Below, one piece after another: positions 1 to 17,909 of a stretch of 64,000 bases of DNA (the stretch's first letter is position 1; the number at the start of each line of letters is the position of its first letter). The notes beneath the pieces were generated by a model. The model did no database searches. It had not been told where the DNA came from and saw nothing but the letters and a program-made list of their open reading frames with translations. A program made the translations under genes and the position numbers. The stretch spans positions 620,001 to 684,000 of the forward strand of contig CAVNZM010000018.1 of assembly GCA_963693365.1 (NCBI GenBank), in the 5' to 3' direction. This DNA is from Amoebidium appalachense (lineage: Eukaryota > Ichthyosporea).

Positions 1-6188
<6,188 letters not shown>

Positions 6189-6364
6189 GTGCCGGGTGGG
6201 TGTAGAATGTTGCGTTTTTATTCACATGTGCGCTCATGATCATATAGGTGTCATACACACACACGCGCGCGCCAACGCAAGCACACACACACACGTGCGC
6301 ACACATACAGACGCACGCACGCTGACACAGGCGCACACGCACAGGCACACACGCACACACGCGC

Positions 6365-6409
<45 letters not shown>

Positions 6410-7260
6410 CACGCACACACACACACGCACACACGCACACACGCACACACACACACACGCACACACACACCAGTATGCTAGTTGGGCATGGCAAGCAGGA
6501 CATTAAGGGAGCTTGTTCTTCCACCTTGTTGAATGCTTATGTGCTCAGTTTGCAGCTTTTTTTTCTCATGTCGTTGAGATGCTAAACACGATATCCATCT
6601 CCTACCCTTCTCGGATCTTCTTCTCTTTCCCCTCCGTTTTGCATGGCAAGCCATTATATGACCACTTCTTCTCTTCCCCTTGTTTCTCTCATGGGAATGC
6701 CCCTACATTACCCCCCCCCCCCCCCCCCTTTTTTTTTTTTTTTTTTTAATTATTGGGGGGGGGGGGGGGGGGGGGGTCTGACTGATATTTGCTTTTAGTC
6801 GAATGCACACACCTGGAAATCCGATTATGAGTTATCTGCGAAGGTTTAAGCAATGTCAGTCTGCTGGTGTATATAGTATTCGATCAATATCATATTTTTT
6901 GTGTTTGTCATTGTATACGTATACACCGCTATGTAGTGCTAGCATAAATGAAATGGGAATATAGCTCAGCACTGTAGTGTGTGCCGGTGCACATGTGTAA
7001 AACAACTGTACTTAAGGGATCACCATGTGTAAATAGTCGCACGTGAAATACTGTACTGCATCTTTTTGATTTATAACCTTTGGTGCAAACACCAGTACAC
7101 TAATCATGCATTTAGCACCACAATATAAGTGTCCTGGGTTCCCCCCATTCATTATTACTACATACCTGGAGCTAGTTCAAGCCTCACATCCCATCATCCC
7201 CTCCCTCCCTCCCTACATACCACAGACGATTGCCAACGAAAATTACCCCCCCCCCCCCCC
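6189..7260. other. 3' flank of ankyrin gene and spacer
   Basis: This holds a CA-rich microsatellite broken by CG dinucleotides (6255-6470), a C13-T17 then G-tract cluster at 6713-6777, and ordinary sequence to 7240. I see no gene. The ankyrin mRNA presumably ends here, but no clear AATAAA stands close to the stop codon. Confidence 0.5.
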
Positions 7261-7261
7261 C

Positions 7262-7729
7262 CCCCGGCCGGCCGCGAGCCCCACCCACCCGGGTGACCCA
7301 CCACCCACCCACCCACCCTTTGCATGCAGGAAAAACGTTACTCTCTTAAACCCTTTGGTCAGAAAATCATGCCACCACCCTGCCTTCTGGTGACATGAGT
7401 TTCCCTTAATTCGAAACCCACCGGTTGGCAATGCAGTGTGAATCATTGGGTGGGGTCGGGAGACGGAGGGGACGGGGTAATGAGCATGAAGAGAACATAC
7501 GACGATGCATTCCCCCCCCCCCCCCAAAGGCTCTCTCTCCCTAGACTGTAAGACTCTCTCTATCCCTTTGTGTCACTCTATTTCCATCTCTCTCTTTTAC
7601 CCCCCCCCCCTCCCCCCCCCCCCCGGCCCCGCGGAGAGCCTGAGACTTCTCCCTCGAGCTTCCTCTGTCCCTCCCCCCCCCCCCCCCCCCCCCCCCCCGC
7701 CCGCCTCTCTCTCTTCCCCCCCCCCCCCT

Positions 7730-7776
<47 letters not shown>

Positions 7777-8233
7777 CCGCCCCGCCCCGGGGGCGGGGAG
7801 TCCACCCACCCGGGTCACCCACCCACCCACCCACCCACCCTTTGCATGCAGGAAAAACGTTATTCTCTTAAACCTTTTGGTCAGAAAATCATGCCACCAC
7901 CCTGCCTTCTGGTGACATGAGTTCCCTTAATTCGAAACCCAACGATTGGCAATGCAGTGTGAATTATTGGGTGGGGTCGGAGCCGGAGGGGACGGGGTAA
8001 TGAGCATGAAGAGAACATACGACGATGCATTCCCCCCCCCCCCCAAAGGCTCTCTCTCCCTAGACCGTAAGACTCTCTCTCTCCCTTTGTGTAATTTATT
8101 TCCATCTCTCTTCCCCCCCCCCCCCCCCCCCCGGGCCCCGCGGAGAGCCCGAGACTTCTCTCTCGAGCTTCCTCTGTCCCCCCCCCCCCCCCCCCCCCCC
8201 CCCCGCCTCTCGCTCTTCCCCCCTATCCCTCGA

Positions 8234-8289
<56 letters not shown>

Positions 8290-8290
8290 C
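7262..8290. repeat. Tandem duplication of a ~525-bp unit with long C-tracts
   Basis: Two copies in direct orientation start near 7270 and 7795. Both contain CCACCCACCCGGGT, then TTTGCATGCAGGAAAAACGT, GGTCAGAAAATCATGCCACC, an ACGACGATGCATTCCCC segment, CTCTCTCCCTAGAC and a GCGGAGAGCC block. They differ by a few substitutions and by C-tract length. The second copy ends in a 53-base C run (8236-8288). The duplicated part has no convincing open frame. Confidence 0.85.
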
Positions 8291-8733
8291 GGCCCCGCAC
8301 CTTCCCCTCGAGACTCCCCTCTCTGTGTCTCTCTCTCTGTCCTTCTCTCCCCGATGCTCTCGATGGATGCACATAAAACACACAAACTTCAAAAGCGCAA
8401 CCAGACAAAAATAAATGCATAAGCACGCACACACACACGCACACATGCCTGCCCGCCCGCGCCGGCCCGCGCACTCTTCCGCCCGTCCACCTGCCCGCAG
8501 GGGCATACACACCCGCACAGACTAGTTTCGGTATCAGGGAATAAAGGGAGTGAGGGCTAAACACAGTAAGTCAAATTTAGCCCTCTTGAGCTTCGATACA
8601 TCAATACTGCAAGAAATTCCGCCCCACTAGGTTAGGTAGGCGGCAAAGGCAGGAACCATATCAATCTGTACCACGGCCATCTAGAGACTCGCGAGGACGC
8701 AACACAAATAGAGTCCATTTGTGGGGGGGCGGG

Positions 8734-8770
<37 letters not shown>

Positions 8771-8771
<1 letters not shown>

Positions 8772-9130
8772 TGATGGACTCCCTCCGCTGTAGATGCATC
8801 TATCCGGCCGCCATGACGGGTTTGATGCCACACCCAATCCCTCAGGAAGGGCTGGGGAGGGCACGTGCCAGCCTCGACAGAGTCCTCATGATCCGCTATG
8901 CAATCAATGTACCGTGCAACGAATGGCTGTTGCAGCTTGGCAAGATCTGTAGACCAAGATTTGTTTTCCTTAATGACTTTTTTATTCACCCCATCTGGGT
9001 TGTTTGTTGAACCCGCTGCAGCCAAAAGACAAAAGGCGAGGATAACATGAACGAGAATCCTCAGCAAAGCCCAATGGCCTGCCCACGTCCAATGCGGACG
9101 CGAGCATGTTTGTAACCCATGCTCACACAA
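8771..9130 (-). CDS. Possible first exon of a secreted or membrane protein
   Basis: An ATG at 9130 on the - strand opens a 120-codon frame of ordinary, non-repetitive composition. Residues about 23-41 form a hydrophobic segment (LLRILVHVILAFCLLAAAG) that could be a signal peptide or anchor. The rest is mixed polar sequence with a few cysteines and tryptophans. The frame then runs into a C-tract (coding strand) directly after CATCAT/GTGCCC, which could be a weak donor site. I did not find the following exon with confidence. No family is recognised. The reverse strand is also open for 79 codons, so the call rests on the hydrophobic leader and composition alone. Confidence 0.35.
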
Positions 9131-9432
9131 AATATGTACTATCAGTTATGATCAAGCATTAAAGGGTGTTGTCTGTTTTTATATGAGCCTACTGCAATAT
9201 GATAAGGATGCTAGCGCTGTGTCACACCTGTCAACTGCCAGTCCAGGCTGTGACTGCCCGTTCAAGTAGGCTTAGCCCGCCTTTCGAGTTTATTCCTCGA
9301 ATCAGACGCCACCAACGATGAGCCACAAGAAAACGGGTCAGAAACGATTCGAGCTGATTCGACCCATAATAGTTCGAACCGACCCATTTATGCCCCAAAT
9401 AAATTTGGCACCAAATAATTTGGCACGAACCT

Positions 9433-9596
9433 GGTGACGTAAAATGTGGCACGAATTTATTTGGCACCAGCCCGCTAGCGGAGCACATCCAGGGGTATCC
9501 CCAAGCCCCTGTCGGTGCCTGGGCGACATCCTGCCCCATTTTCACCGTTTTGCAGGCTCGTGCCAAATAAATTTCGTGCCAAATATTACGTCACAC
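9433..9596. mobile_element. Small non-coding element with ~40-bp terminal inverted repeats
   Basis: The left arm (9433-9472) reads GGTGACGTAAAATGTGGCAC, then GAATTTATTTGGCACCAGCC. The right arm (about 9555-9596) is its near reverse complement: GGCTCGTGCCAAATAAATTT, then CGTGCCAAATATTACGTCAC. The roughly 80-base middle is unrelated and has no open frame. Just left, 9393-9430 holds more copies of the TTTGGCAC core. Size and structure fit a MITE-like element. I see no clear target-site duplication. Confidence 0.65.
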
Positions 9597-9698
9597 CCTA
9601 GGAGCTTGGGAATTGAGGGTAGCAACCCCACGCGATACGTACCCACGGTGAAAACAATTACTTTCAGATCATCCGGTATCTGCATGGTGCTTTCTCAT

Positions 9699-10126
9699 CC
9701 AATCATAAGTGTCGCTATGAATTCCAGCGTACATTCCGAAGCTGACCGTCATGATGCAAACTGAGCATCATCATTCATCAATCATAATCAATTCGATGAG
9801 GCCGCCTTGAGGGTCGGCAACCCGAGGCCGTCAAAGAATTGCTGGCACATTTTTTACTCTCTAAAGAACCTTTTTTTTAGCACTATATATATTTACTAAA
9901 CAAAATTTTAGAACTTCATTTGCTTGTATTTGTTACAAAATGAGCATTACCGACGGTTTGGAGGCGGGGTTTTCACGTTCATGATTGGCTCATATTCCGC
10001 TAATGAAAGGCAGCCCTGGCACAATCAGTAGATCTGGCCAATATGGTGCCTTCTAGTGTGACTATATTTGGTTACCATTTGTTCATCTGATTGGATAAGG
10101 TTAAGAAGTTTATTGGTAGCCAATCA
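9699..10126 (+). promoter_or_regulatory. CCAAT-box cluster upstream of the amino acid transporter
   Basis: Four CCAATCA/TGATTGG motifs fall in the 750 bases before the transporter start codon at 10445: 9699-9705, 9982-9990 (TGATTGGCT), 10088-10094 and 10118-10126 (AGCCAATCA). AGCCAATCA matches the CCAAT box bound by NF-Y in eukaryotes. That these act in the promoter is inference from position. Confidence 0.5.
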
Positions 10127-10444
10127 TATCCTTCCGCGATCTGGGTGGTAATCCCTGGGGAAGGCAGCCTTGGTCGAACATATGACACCATGTGTGGGTG
10201 AGTCTGGAAGACCACATGGTCGCTCTGTTTGTTTTCTGAAGTAGCCAGCATGAGCCGCACTTTTGGCCAGGGGTACATAAGCGATATGAGTCAGCCATGG
10301 CTTTGCAGAAAACAAAAACATAACCGGACGAAAACAAAAGACACGTACAATTTTGTTGTGTACACACGTACATATCCACTGCACCCCGAAGTTTCAAATC
10401 TAAATCTGAGCTACCTACCAAACTGTTGTTGAACAACCGTAGCC

Positions 10445-11080
10445 ATGCCGCCCTTCACTGGCGAACATCCGGCCCCTGGCCACATCGATGAAGCCCCCAG
10501 CGACATATATGTCTCAGAGGATATCACTTCCTGCCCGGCCGCCGAGTGGTCGCATCAATCCATTCCTACCACCCACAACGATCTTTGCGAGCTGAACATG
10601 AACAACCCCAATTGCAACACCTTGGTCACGGAGAACAAACAAACACCACCACATGCAGCCACATCTACCACCACGGCAAATGAACCCAGTAGGAATGTGA
10701 TGCTTTCAGACTCGTGCCCTGCCGATTTGTCAGAGCTTGCACTTGCACACAATCCAAACAGCAAGAAGACGTCAACACACGAAGCAGAGAGAGCTTTGAC
10801 ATGCATCCACACCGACACGGGCAAAACAAAAACAAATGGGAACAAGGCAGCGAGTGCAACGGATGGTGGTGGGGACAGTGAGGAAGAATGCGAGGCACAC
10901 GCAAGGTGGCAGCATGCGGCCTACCACATCACAACAGTCATGGTTGGTACCGGTGTCTTGGGCCTCCCTCAGGTATGTGTTTGGCTTCATAGCAACGTTT
11001 AACCACCGGCTAATATTAGTTTGTGCGCACAGTTGCTATTTTGCAATTGGCCCTGATACTTCTGTCCCCCCCTCCCTCCC

Positions 11081-11111
<31 letters not shown>

Positions 11112-11419
11112 AAAAAAAACTTTCACAAAAAAAGAACTCTGTATACCCTCGCCTCCGTCAAACTCCCTCACCCAAAACTCTATCCCCTCCAATCCAACCC
11201 CCCCCCCCCCCCCCCTTTCCCTTCCTCTACCCCCGCCTTGCAACCCCCCCCCCCCCCCCCCCCCCCACCCGACCACCCCACCCCTAACCCTCATCCCCCT
11301 ATTTTGTAGGTCCTACTTTTTTCTGAGGCTAATTGCGTGCACCCCGTATTGGAAGGGTGGAGGCTGGCGTGGGTGGGGTTGGGGGGTTGGGGTGGTGCAG
11401 GGTGTGTGTCTGTGAGTGT

Positions 11420-11494
<75 letters not shown>

Positions 11495-12936
11495 TGTATG
11501 AATTGGTGGTGGGGGAGGGGGGATGGAAGAAGGGGGGGGGGGGGGGGGGGGGATCATTGAATAAATGTATGTTATGTTTTTCCAGCAATAGCCACAGTAT
11601 TAACCTTACAAACATTCTACAGGCCATGGCACAACTCACATGGATCCCGGGCCTTTTGGCCATTTTGGTCTCCTTCCTCGCCTCCTTCTACACCGCACAC
11701 CTCCTGTGTTCGATGCACTACACCCACCCCGACCCGGAGTCCCGTCCACGCCGCCTTTCCACATACCGCGCTCTCGGTGAATATGTACTCGGAAAACGAA
11801 ACGCAAATCTGTTTGTTGTGCCGTTTCAATATGTAGTGCTGGTGGGCGTGTCTATAGTCTATCTCATTGTATCCAGCGAGAATATTGGGTATATCTACGA
11901 GCACAACTGCGGGGATAACTGCGTGACGGTGAAACATCTCTTGTGGACGTCGGTGGTTGCGGGCATGCAACTTCTCCTGACCCTTTTCCCGTCTCTTGAA
12001 AGTATATCCATGGTTTCCGCCCTCGCCGCATTTATGTCTTTAGGCTACTGCTTCATTGCTGTCGCTCTGAGCTTCTACACAGGCCGCCAACCAACGACAG
12101 AATACGGTTTTGACAACACAGGCACCACCACAGATTCGATTTTTGCAGTATTTTCGGGTCTTTCGACCGTCGCTTTCGCTTTCGGAATGCACGCCATGCT
12201 TCCAGAAATTGTTGCAACCCTCGCAGAGTCCGACACGGAAGAAAATCCAAGTCAACCTTCCAAAGAAGGAAAATCACCTAAAATGGAAGGTGTGGCTTTA
12301 CCAATTAAGGAAGGCGTCAAGGCAGTTTCATTCTCGTGGCTTCTAGCGGCAGTTCTATATTTTTCCAGCGCGGTGGCAGGTTATTGGGCGCTTGGGCGTG
12401 AAGTGGCATCCGATGTCCTGTTGAGTATTGCGGACGCCAACAAATCGAGCACTGGTGTTCACGCAATCGTCACGGTTGCTATGGTGATGGTTGTTGTGCA
12501 CGTGGTCATAGCATACCAGGTGCTTTCCCTGCCCGTGCACGTGGCGCTGGAGCGGTTTGTGTGCAGGAGGTACCCGGCGATGCGTAAACAACGAAAATAC
12601 GTGAGAATGTGTGTCAGATTCCTGTATGTTTCTTGTACTTGGTTTGTCGCTATCTCGCTTCCCTTTTTTGGAAATATTATGTCGTTTTTCGGTGCTGTTG
12701 GTATGACTCCTATAACGTTTATTCTTCCTTGTGTTCTATTCTTGAAGTATGTTTCGTTGGGGTATGGTTCTGAGGACGAAAAGGGTACGAAAGAATCTGG
12801 TTTGAGTGTCGCAATGTGGGAGAGATGGCTTCCGTATATGGTTATTTCTTTGTTTTCTTTGATTGGTGTGGTTGGGTGTGTGGGGTCTCTGTATCAGATA
12901 GTGCAGTCCAGCGATAAATTTAGTCTCTTCAGTTAA
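10445..12936 (+). CDS. Amino acid transporter, AAAP family
   Basis: Two exons, 10445-10972 and 11623-12936 (TAA 12934-12936), joined in phase 0 (CAG/GTATGT donor, CTACAG acceptor), give 613 residues. The first about 150 residues are polar, rich in Ser, Thr, Asn and His, and probably a cytosolic tail. From about residue 153 the sequence is a typical amino acid/auxin permease (AAAP, Pfam Aa_trans) core: WQHAAYHITTVMVGTGVLGLPQ, split in the database sense by the intron right after LPQ, then AMAQLTWIPG and about ten more hydrophobic segments. A charged loop (DTEENPSQPSKEGKSPKMEG) sits between segments in the middle. The family carries amino acids with protons across the plasma membrane or the vacuolar/lysosomal membrane; it resembles the plant LHT/AAP type more than SLC38, but the substrate cannot be told. 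The single intron holds C-tract, A-tract, (GT)n and G-tract sequence. Confidence 0.9.
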
Positions 12937-13118
12937 CCTGTGGTAGGTTACAAGGAGATTAATGTAATTGCCAAAATATTGAAATAATCCGAATCTCTAT
13001 GTATAGAATGGAGTTCATTGAACTTCGCCCGAGACTCTTGAGTATTGAACGTAAAAATGATGTGGATTTTGTACTGTACAGTATATTGAATCTCAAGATA
13101 TTCGGGGCTGTAAATCGA

Positions 13119-13124
13119 AAATAA
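13119..13124 (+). terminator. Likely polyadenylation signal of the transporter gene
   Basis: AATAAA lies about 185 bases after the transporter stop codon, in ordinary unique sequence. It is the first such hexamer downstream. Use of it is inferred. Confidence 0.45.
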
Positions 13125-13139
13125 ATGATGAGAGTCCAA

Positions 13140-13204
13140 AGGCCCAACTTCTGACCGTCCGAGTTACTAATAGCACATTCTGACAGGGGCTGGAGGGTTT
13201 TTCA

Positions 13205-13282
<78 letters not shown>

Positions 13283-13598
13283 GAGGAGTAACCAAAAGCA
13301 GAGGGGGGAGAGTGGGGAGGGGCGAACCGTTGGGGGGAGGGTTATCTGGAGACAAGGATGGAAAGCTGGAGGTGGGGAGAGGGGGAGGGGGGAGGGGGAG
13401 GAGGGGTCAAAAAAGCATGAACGGGATTCAAGACAGTGATAACGAGTGCACTACATGCCGCAGTGATGCAATCTTTCGCGTGGCTTCACCCCCCCTCCCC
13501 CTCCCCCCCCCTCCCTCCCCATTTTCTCTACCTGCACACCTGCACCCGTGCCTGCAGCACACGCAGATGCACACACACACACATGTACACACACACAC

Positions 13599-13655
<57 letters not shown>

Positions 13656-13706
13656 GAAGCCTGCATACACGAACACAAGACACAGATGCAGGCACACGTA
13701 CGCACG

Positions 13707-13746
<40 letters not shown>

Positions 13747-14153
13747 ACTTTTTTCCCATCTACAGGTCTATGCACATGCACACCATGAAATTGTTTTACC
13801 AAATAAAGTGAACAAAAACAAATCGGTGTGACACCCGATGATCATGTATTTAATACGCATATCACTCCTAGGCCTACTCCTTTATCCTTGTAGCACCTTC
13901 CCCCATACGCGTACCGCTCATCCCATATCCATAGGACTCGTTCAAGTTTGTATGTTTTGATTGATTTTTGTGGCCAAAAACCACATTGCATAACCGCATT
14001 GGTGTGGTCCGTAGCCAAGAAAATTTCTAAGTACTGTTTCTTTACAGTACTTGGCCGGTTTCATACCTTGGAATACCCATTTGTGGGTGGGTGTGCCTTG
14101 CCTTCGCCTTGGAGCTTGGAGTTCCACCAGAAAACGCACTGCATTCTCAGAAG

Positions 14154-14190
<37 letters not shown>

Positions 14191-14364
14191 TTCAACTCCT
14201 CCCCCTTCCCCCCCCCCCCCCCCCCCCCCTCTTCCCGCCTCCCTCCCCTCCCGCCCCGCCCGCTTGCCTGCCTGTCCGATTCGTTCTTTCTGTAACTTCG
14301 TTCATCATCCATTGCAACAACATGGCAACCACTGCGATAGGGCACGTAGGGCCTCCCCCACCCG

Positions 14365-14421
<57 letters not shown>

Positions 14422-14824
14422 TTCCCCTGCCGCCCTGGCCCACCCATCCACCCAGTCACTCCGTAATACGTTCCTCTCTCTCGCCTATTCACTTTCCCTA
14501 CCACTGTACAAGCTCTAATGCCTGGTTATCCGTGGATATTAAATGCAAGTACCCCCCTCCCCACCCTCCCCCCTCCCTTCCCTCTCCCCCACCTCCCCCC
14601 CCCCCCCCTCCCCACCTCCCCCTCCCCACTCTTCCTCCCACCATTTCCTCTCTGCATGCACTCCGCACACATACACGCAAAAAAAAAAAAAAGAAAAGAA
14701 ATGCTATTACTAGCAAGGAACATCTAAGCAAACGACTCAACAAATACAACACTGTACAGTATACACATTACTCGAAACCCAAGGGAGCAAGTGGCTCAAT
14801 AGACTTGAACCGATTGCCAACCCG

Positions 14825-14863
<39 letters not shown>

Positions 14864-15717
14864 TCCCCCCTCCCCCTCCCACACACACACACATACACAC
14901 CTCACATCCAACCACCCTTCAACCCCTTCAACCCCCCCCCCCCCTTGTGCGCCCCAGGTGCCGTCCTGATTATCAATGCACAATCGGGCTATTGTTGGCT
15001 CGAACCGTGCCACCACTAAGTTCGACGGGCCATTTGTGGTCTTTTCAACCCAAAAGTCGCTAAACTGACATTCACCACTGCTTTTTTATTTTTTTATATT
15101 TTTATATTTTATTTATTTTTTAGGGAATTTATTGAGTTCAGCACTAGAGTGCTTTTTATATAAATAGACGGGCACGGACAGCACTACACGTGCCAAAACC
15201 AATTAAAGGTTTCACTTAGCAAGGAAACCCCGCACCATCACTGATATTACCATATATCTTAAACGGTATAATTATTATGGCAACACTGTTTAACGGCCAC
15301 CACATGTATATTCTTGACATAAAAAAAAAAATCCAACCAAAGCATAATACGAGCATTATGTTCACCGTTGGGTTAACCAAATTTACACGAGCAACGATAT
15401 TTATATGTACAATAAAAACATAGCAAAAAGAACTCTTCATTCAGGATTGAGCAGGTATAATACTAGAAAAATTGTGTGTTCGATCTCCCATATATACACG
15501 TGTGTGTGTGCGCGCATTTTCTGTTTGCAAGGAAAATATGACCATGAATTTGTCTCTCCACGCAACGTGCCACATACTTAGCAATCGTCACACTCAAAAC
15601 CACCAGTACATTCAACAGATACTTTCACGCAAGATATCATCAGAATCAACAAATAAGCATGGAACCAATACTATATACGTACATTTAGCATTAACCTAAT
15701 AACGGCACCCCCGTTGA
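13140..15717. other. Spacer between convergent genes, rich in homopolymers
   Basis: No gene is seen. Contents: T-tract, (GT)n and G-tract compound (13206-13279), CA blocks (13570-13750), C-tracts at 14154-14190, a 54-base C run at 14368-14421, and 14822-14861. From about 15000 the sequence becomes AT-richer and unique, with only short open frames. It separates the transporter (+) from the metalloprotease (-), so both 3' ends lie here. Confidence 0.6.
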
Positions 15718-16269
15718 TTATCCCCGGCGGAGGCGGCGAATACTCCTCCGACTTACGCTATTGGTGGTGGGGGAGGACCTAACCTCAGGGTTTGAAATGT
15801 GCTTCCGGAAACCGGCAATAATTTTGTAATTTTTCCACAAAACCCATGAATTATCCTCCGAGCCAGAATTCCCAAGAGCCATACCGTTATATTCCGTCAG
15901 AGGGTCGGAGAATCGGTTGATCGCTGGAACGCGGTAAACCTTCCCGTCCTTTAGCACTCGCCCGCACGAGTATGCCATGATTGTGCTAAAACCGTTGTAT
16001 TTGCACTGGCGATAACCATAATTGGGTCGGTTTTCTGACACGCTATTGGCCCGATCGTGGTCCAGCCCAAAATTGTGGCCCATTTCGTGGGCCATGGCCG
16101 TGCCCCCGAGACATGATTCGTCCAGAACCTGCACGTTGTCAATGTCAGTCAGTGGCTTTATCCGACCAAAAAATAAAAATAAAAATAAATAATAGGCAGG
16201 GAAAATCATTCACGACGTCATGTTCCCTTGGTACGATCCTCCCCCCTCCCCCCCCTCCTCCCCCCCCCC

Positions 16270-16300
<31 letters not shown>

Positions 16301-16608
16301 ACTTACCCCCCCCCCCCCCCCCCCCCTTCCCCCCCAACTACCCAACTACCCCCCGGCCCATCCTTTCTCCAGGTGTAGAGGTACCCTGTCATAGCTCTTT
16401 CCGCTTCGGTTGTTTATTTTTTGTAAGTTTGGTCTTGCGTAAGCGTGATGGTCATACGTGGATGGGTGGGTGGTGAGAAGTGAATGTTGTGCGGACGGAG
16501 ATGAGGGAGGTGGGTATATGAGCCAGTATAGTTGCACAGAAAGAAAGAGGTACGGGGGAACCCAGAACCACCGATGCAGGGCTTGGTGATGTTCTATTTT
16601 TGTTTGTT

Positions 16609-16660
<52 letters not shown>

Positions 16661-16851
16661 TTTTTTTTGGGGGGGGGGGGGGGAGGGGGGGAGGGGAGGA
16701 TGGCTAGTTGAGGTGCATCGAGTAGAGGGTTCTTTTGTGCTCTTCTGTTTGTGTGTGTTGGAGAGGTTGGAGTTGGGGAATAGAGGCTGTCCTTTTTTTT
16801 TTTTTTTTTTTTTGGGGGGGGGGGGGGGGGGGGAGAGGGGGCGGGGGAGGG

Positions 16852-16882
<31 letters not shown>

Positions 16883-17909
16883 GGGGATAGTATATTACCG
16901 AGAAGGCACCATCGGGGTCGACTCCGCCCGCGGCATACCACCCGAGACCTTCGCATGCACCGGGCCTAGTGATGTCATTGGTGACGACTTGCACAAGATC
17001 AGCGCCATACCGATCCCTCAGCTCGAAGATTTCGTCCAGTTTTCCGTCGCGGTCAGTTACGTGATAAAGGGACTGCAAAACACTACCGGGCTCCTGGTAG
17101 TCCACCATGCCCATGTAGACGAGATTCATGGTGGCTGGGATGCGGGAGTTATGAAGAGCCTCGGTCATGAGTGCAACACCGTAACGAATTCTCTGCCGTA
17201 GAGTCTCCTCCCCGCTTGCTATTGCAGCCGCCTTCGTATACACCACCATCACATCAATGATCTGGTACCCGTTGACGATGTCTGATTCGGAGTCGAAAGA
17301 TCTAAAATCAGGCGCGAAGTTGTCCACATTGCCATCCTTCTCAATAGGAGCGCTTCGGAGCATTACCGTATCAGGCGTAAAGTCCGGAAGATCGGTTTCG
17401 ATGATGTGCACTTGTTCATTCGATGCTTTCTCAGTTGTAAGTTCAAACCTTCTGGCATCCCCATTCACGTTTAGCACAGCCGTCCCCCAAAACGAAGATC
17501 CATTCATGGTTAGGGTTACTACATCGTGTGTGTCATCACTTACCTGTCCCACCCACACATCAGCACCATCTTCCTTGTGTATACTGGCCCGATCAACCTT
17601 GATGCGGATCCTTTCAGGCTCCAGAGAAAGCAGAATACTTTCCGCATCGTCCAGCGAAAAATAAGCTGGTAGGTTTGCGAAATAGGAACCAATGACTTTG
17701 TTTCCGCCAATCATTGTTGGCACATCCGTGCCATTAGTCGTGTTTGCTGGCCTTACATCGGCAAAAAGGTGTGTGCAGTTTTTGCATTCCATCCATTTCA
17801 GGCCTGGGTGTTTCTCAGTTGTGTCAACTGAAACGGGTACTGCAAATACGCAAGATTGTGTGAATAGCAATGCTGCAATGAAGCATCGTGGTATGCAACA
17901 CAGAGCCAT
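15718..17909 (-). CDS. Secreted zinc metalloprotease, metzincin (reprolysin-like)
   Basis: Exon 1 is 17909-16899 (337 codons) and exon 2 is 16128-15718 (stop TAA 15720-15718); both ends are canonical (TCG/GTAATA, GTGCAG) and in phase 0, giving 473 residues. Residues 1-23 (MALCCIPRCFIAALLFTQSC and following) form a signal peptide. A prodomain-like region follows. The active site is in exon 2: HEMGHNFGLDHD at residues 351-362 is the HExxHxxGxxHD zinc site of metzincins, and STIMAYSC has the Met-turn methionine at about 388. Spacing and the upstream GLGWYAAGG segment suit M12B reprolysin-like or peptidyl-Asp (M72-like) enzymes. The C-terminus is basic (SRRSIRRLRRG). There is no disintegrin or other accessory domain, so this is not a full ADAM. 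Expected role: extracellular or secretory-pathway proteolysis; substrate unknown. Confidence 0.88.
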
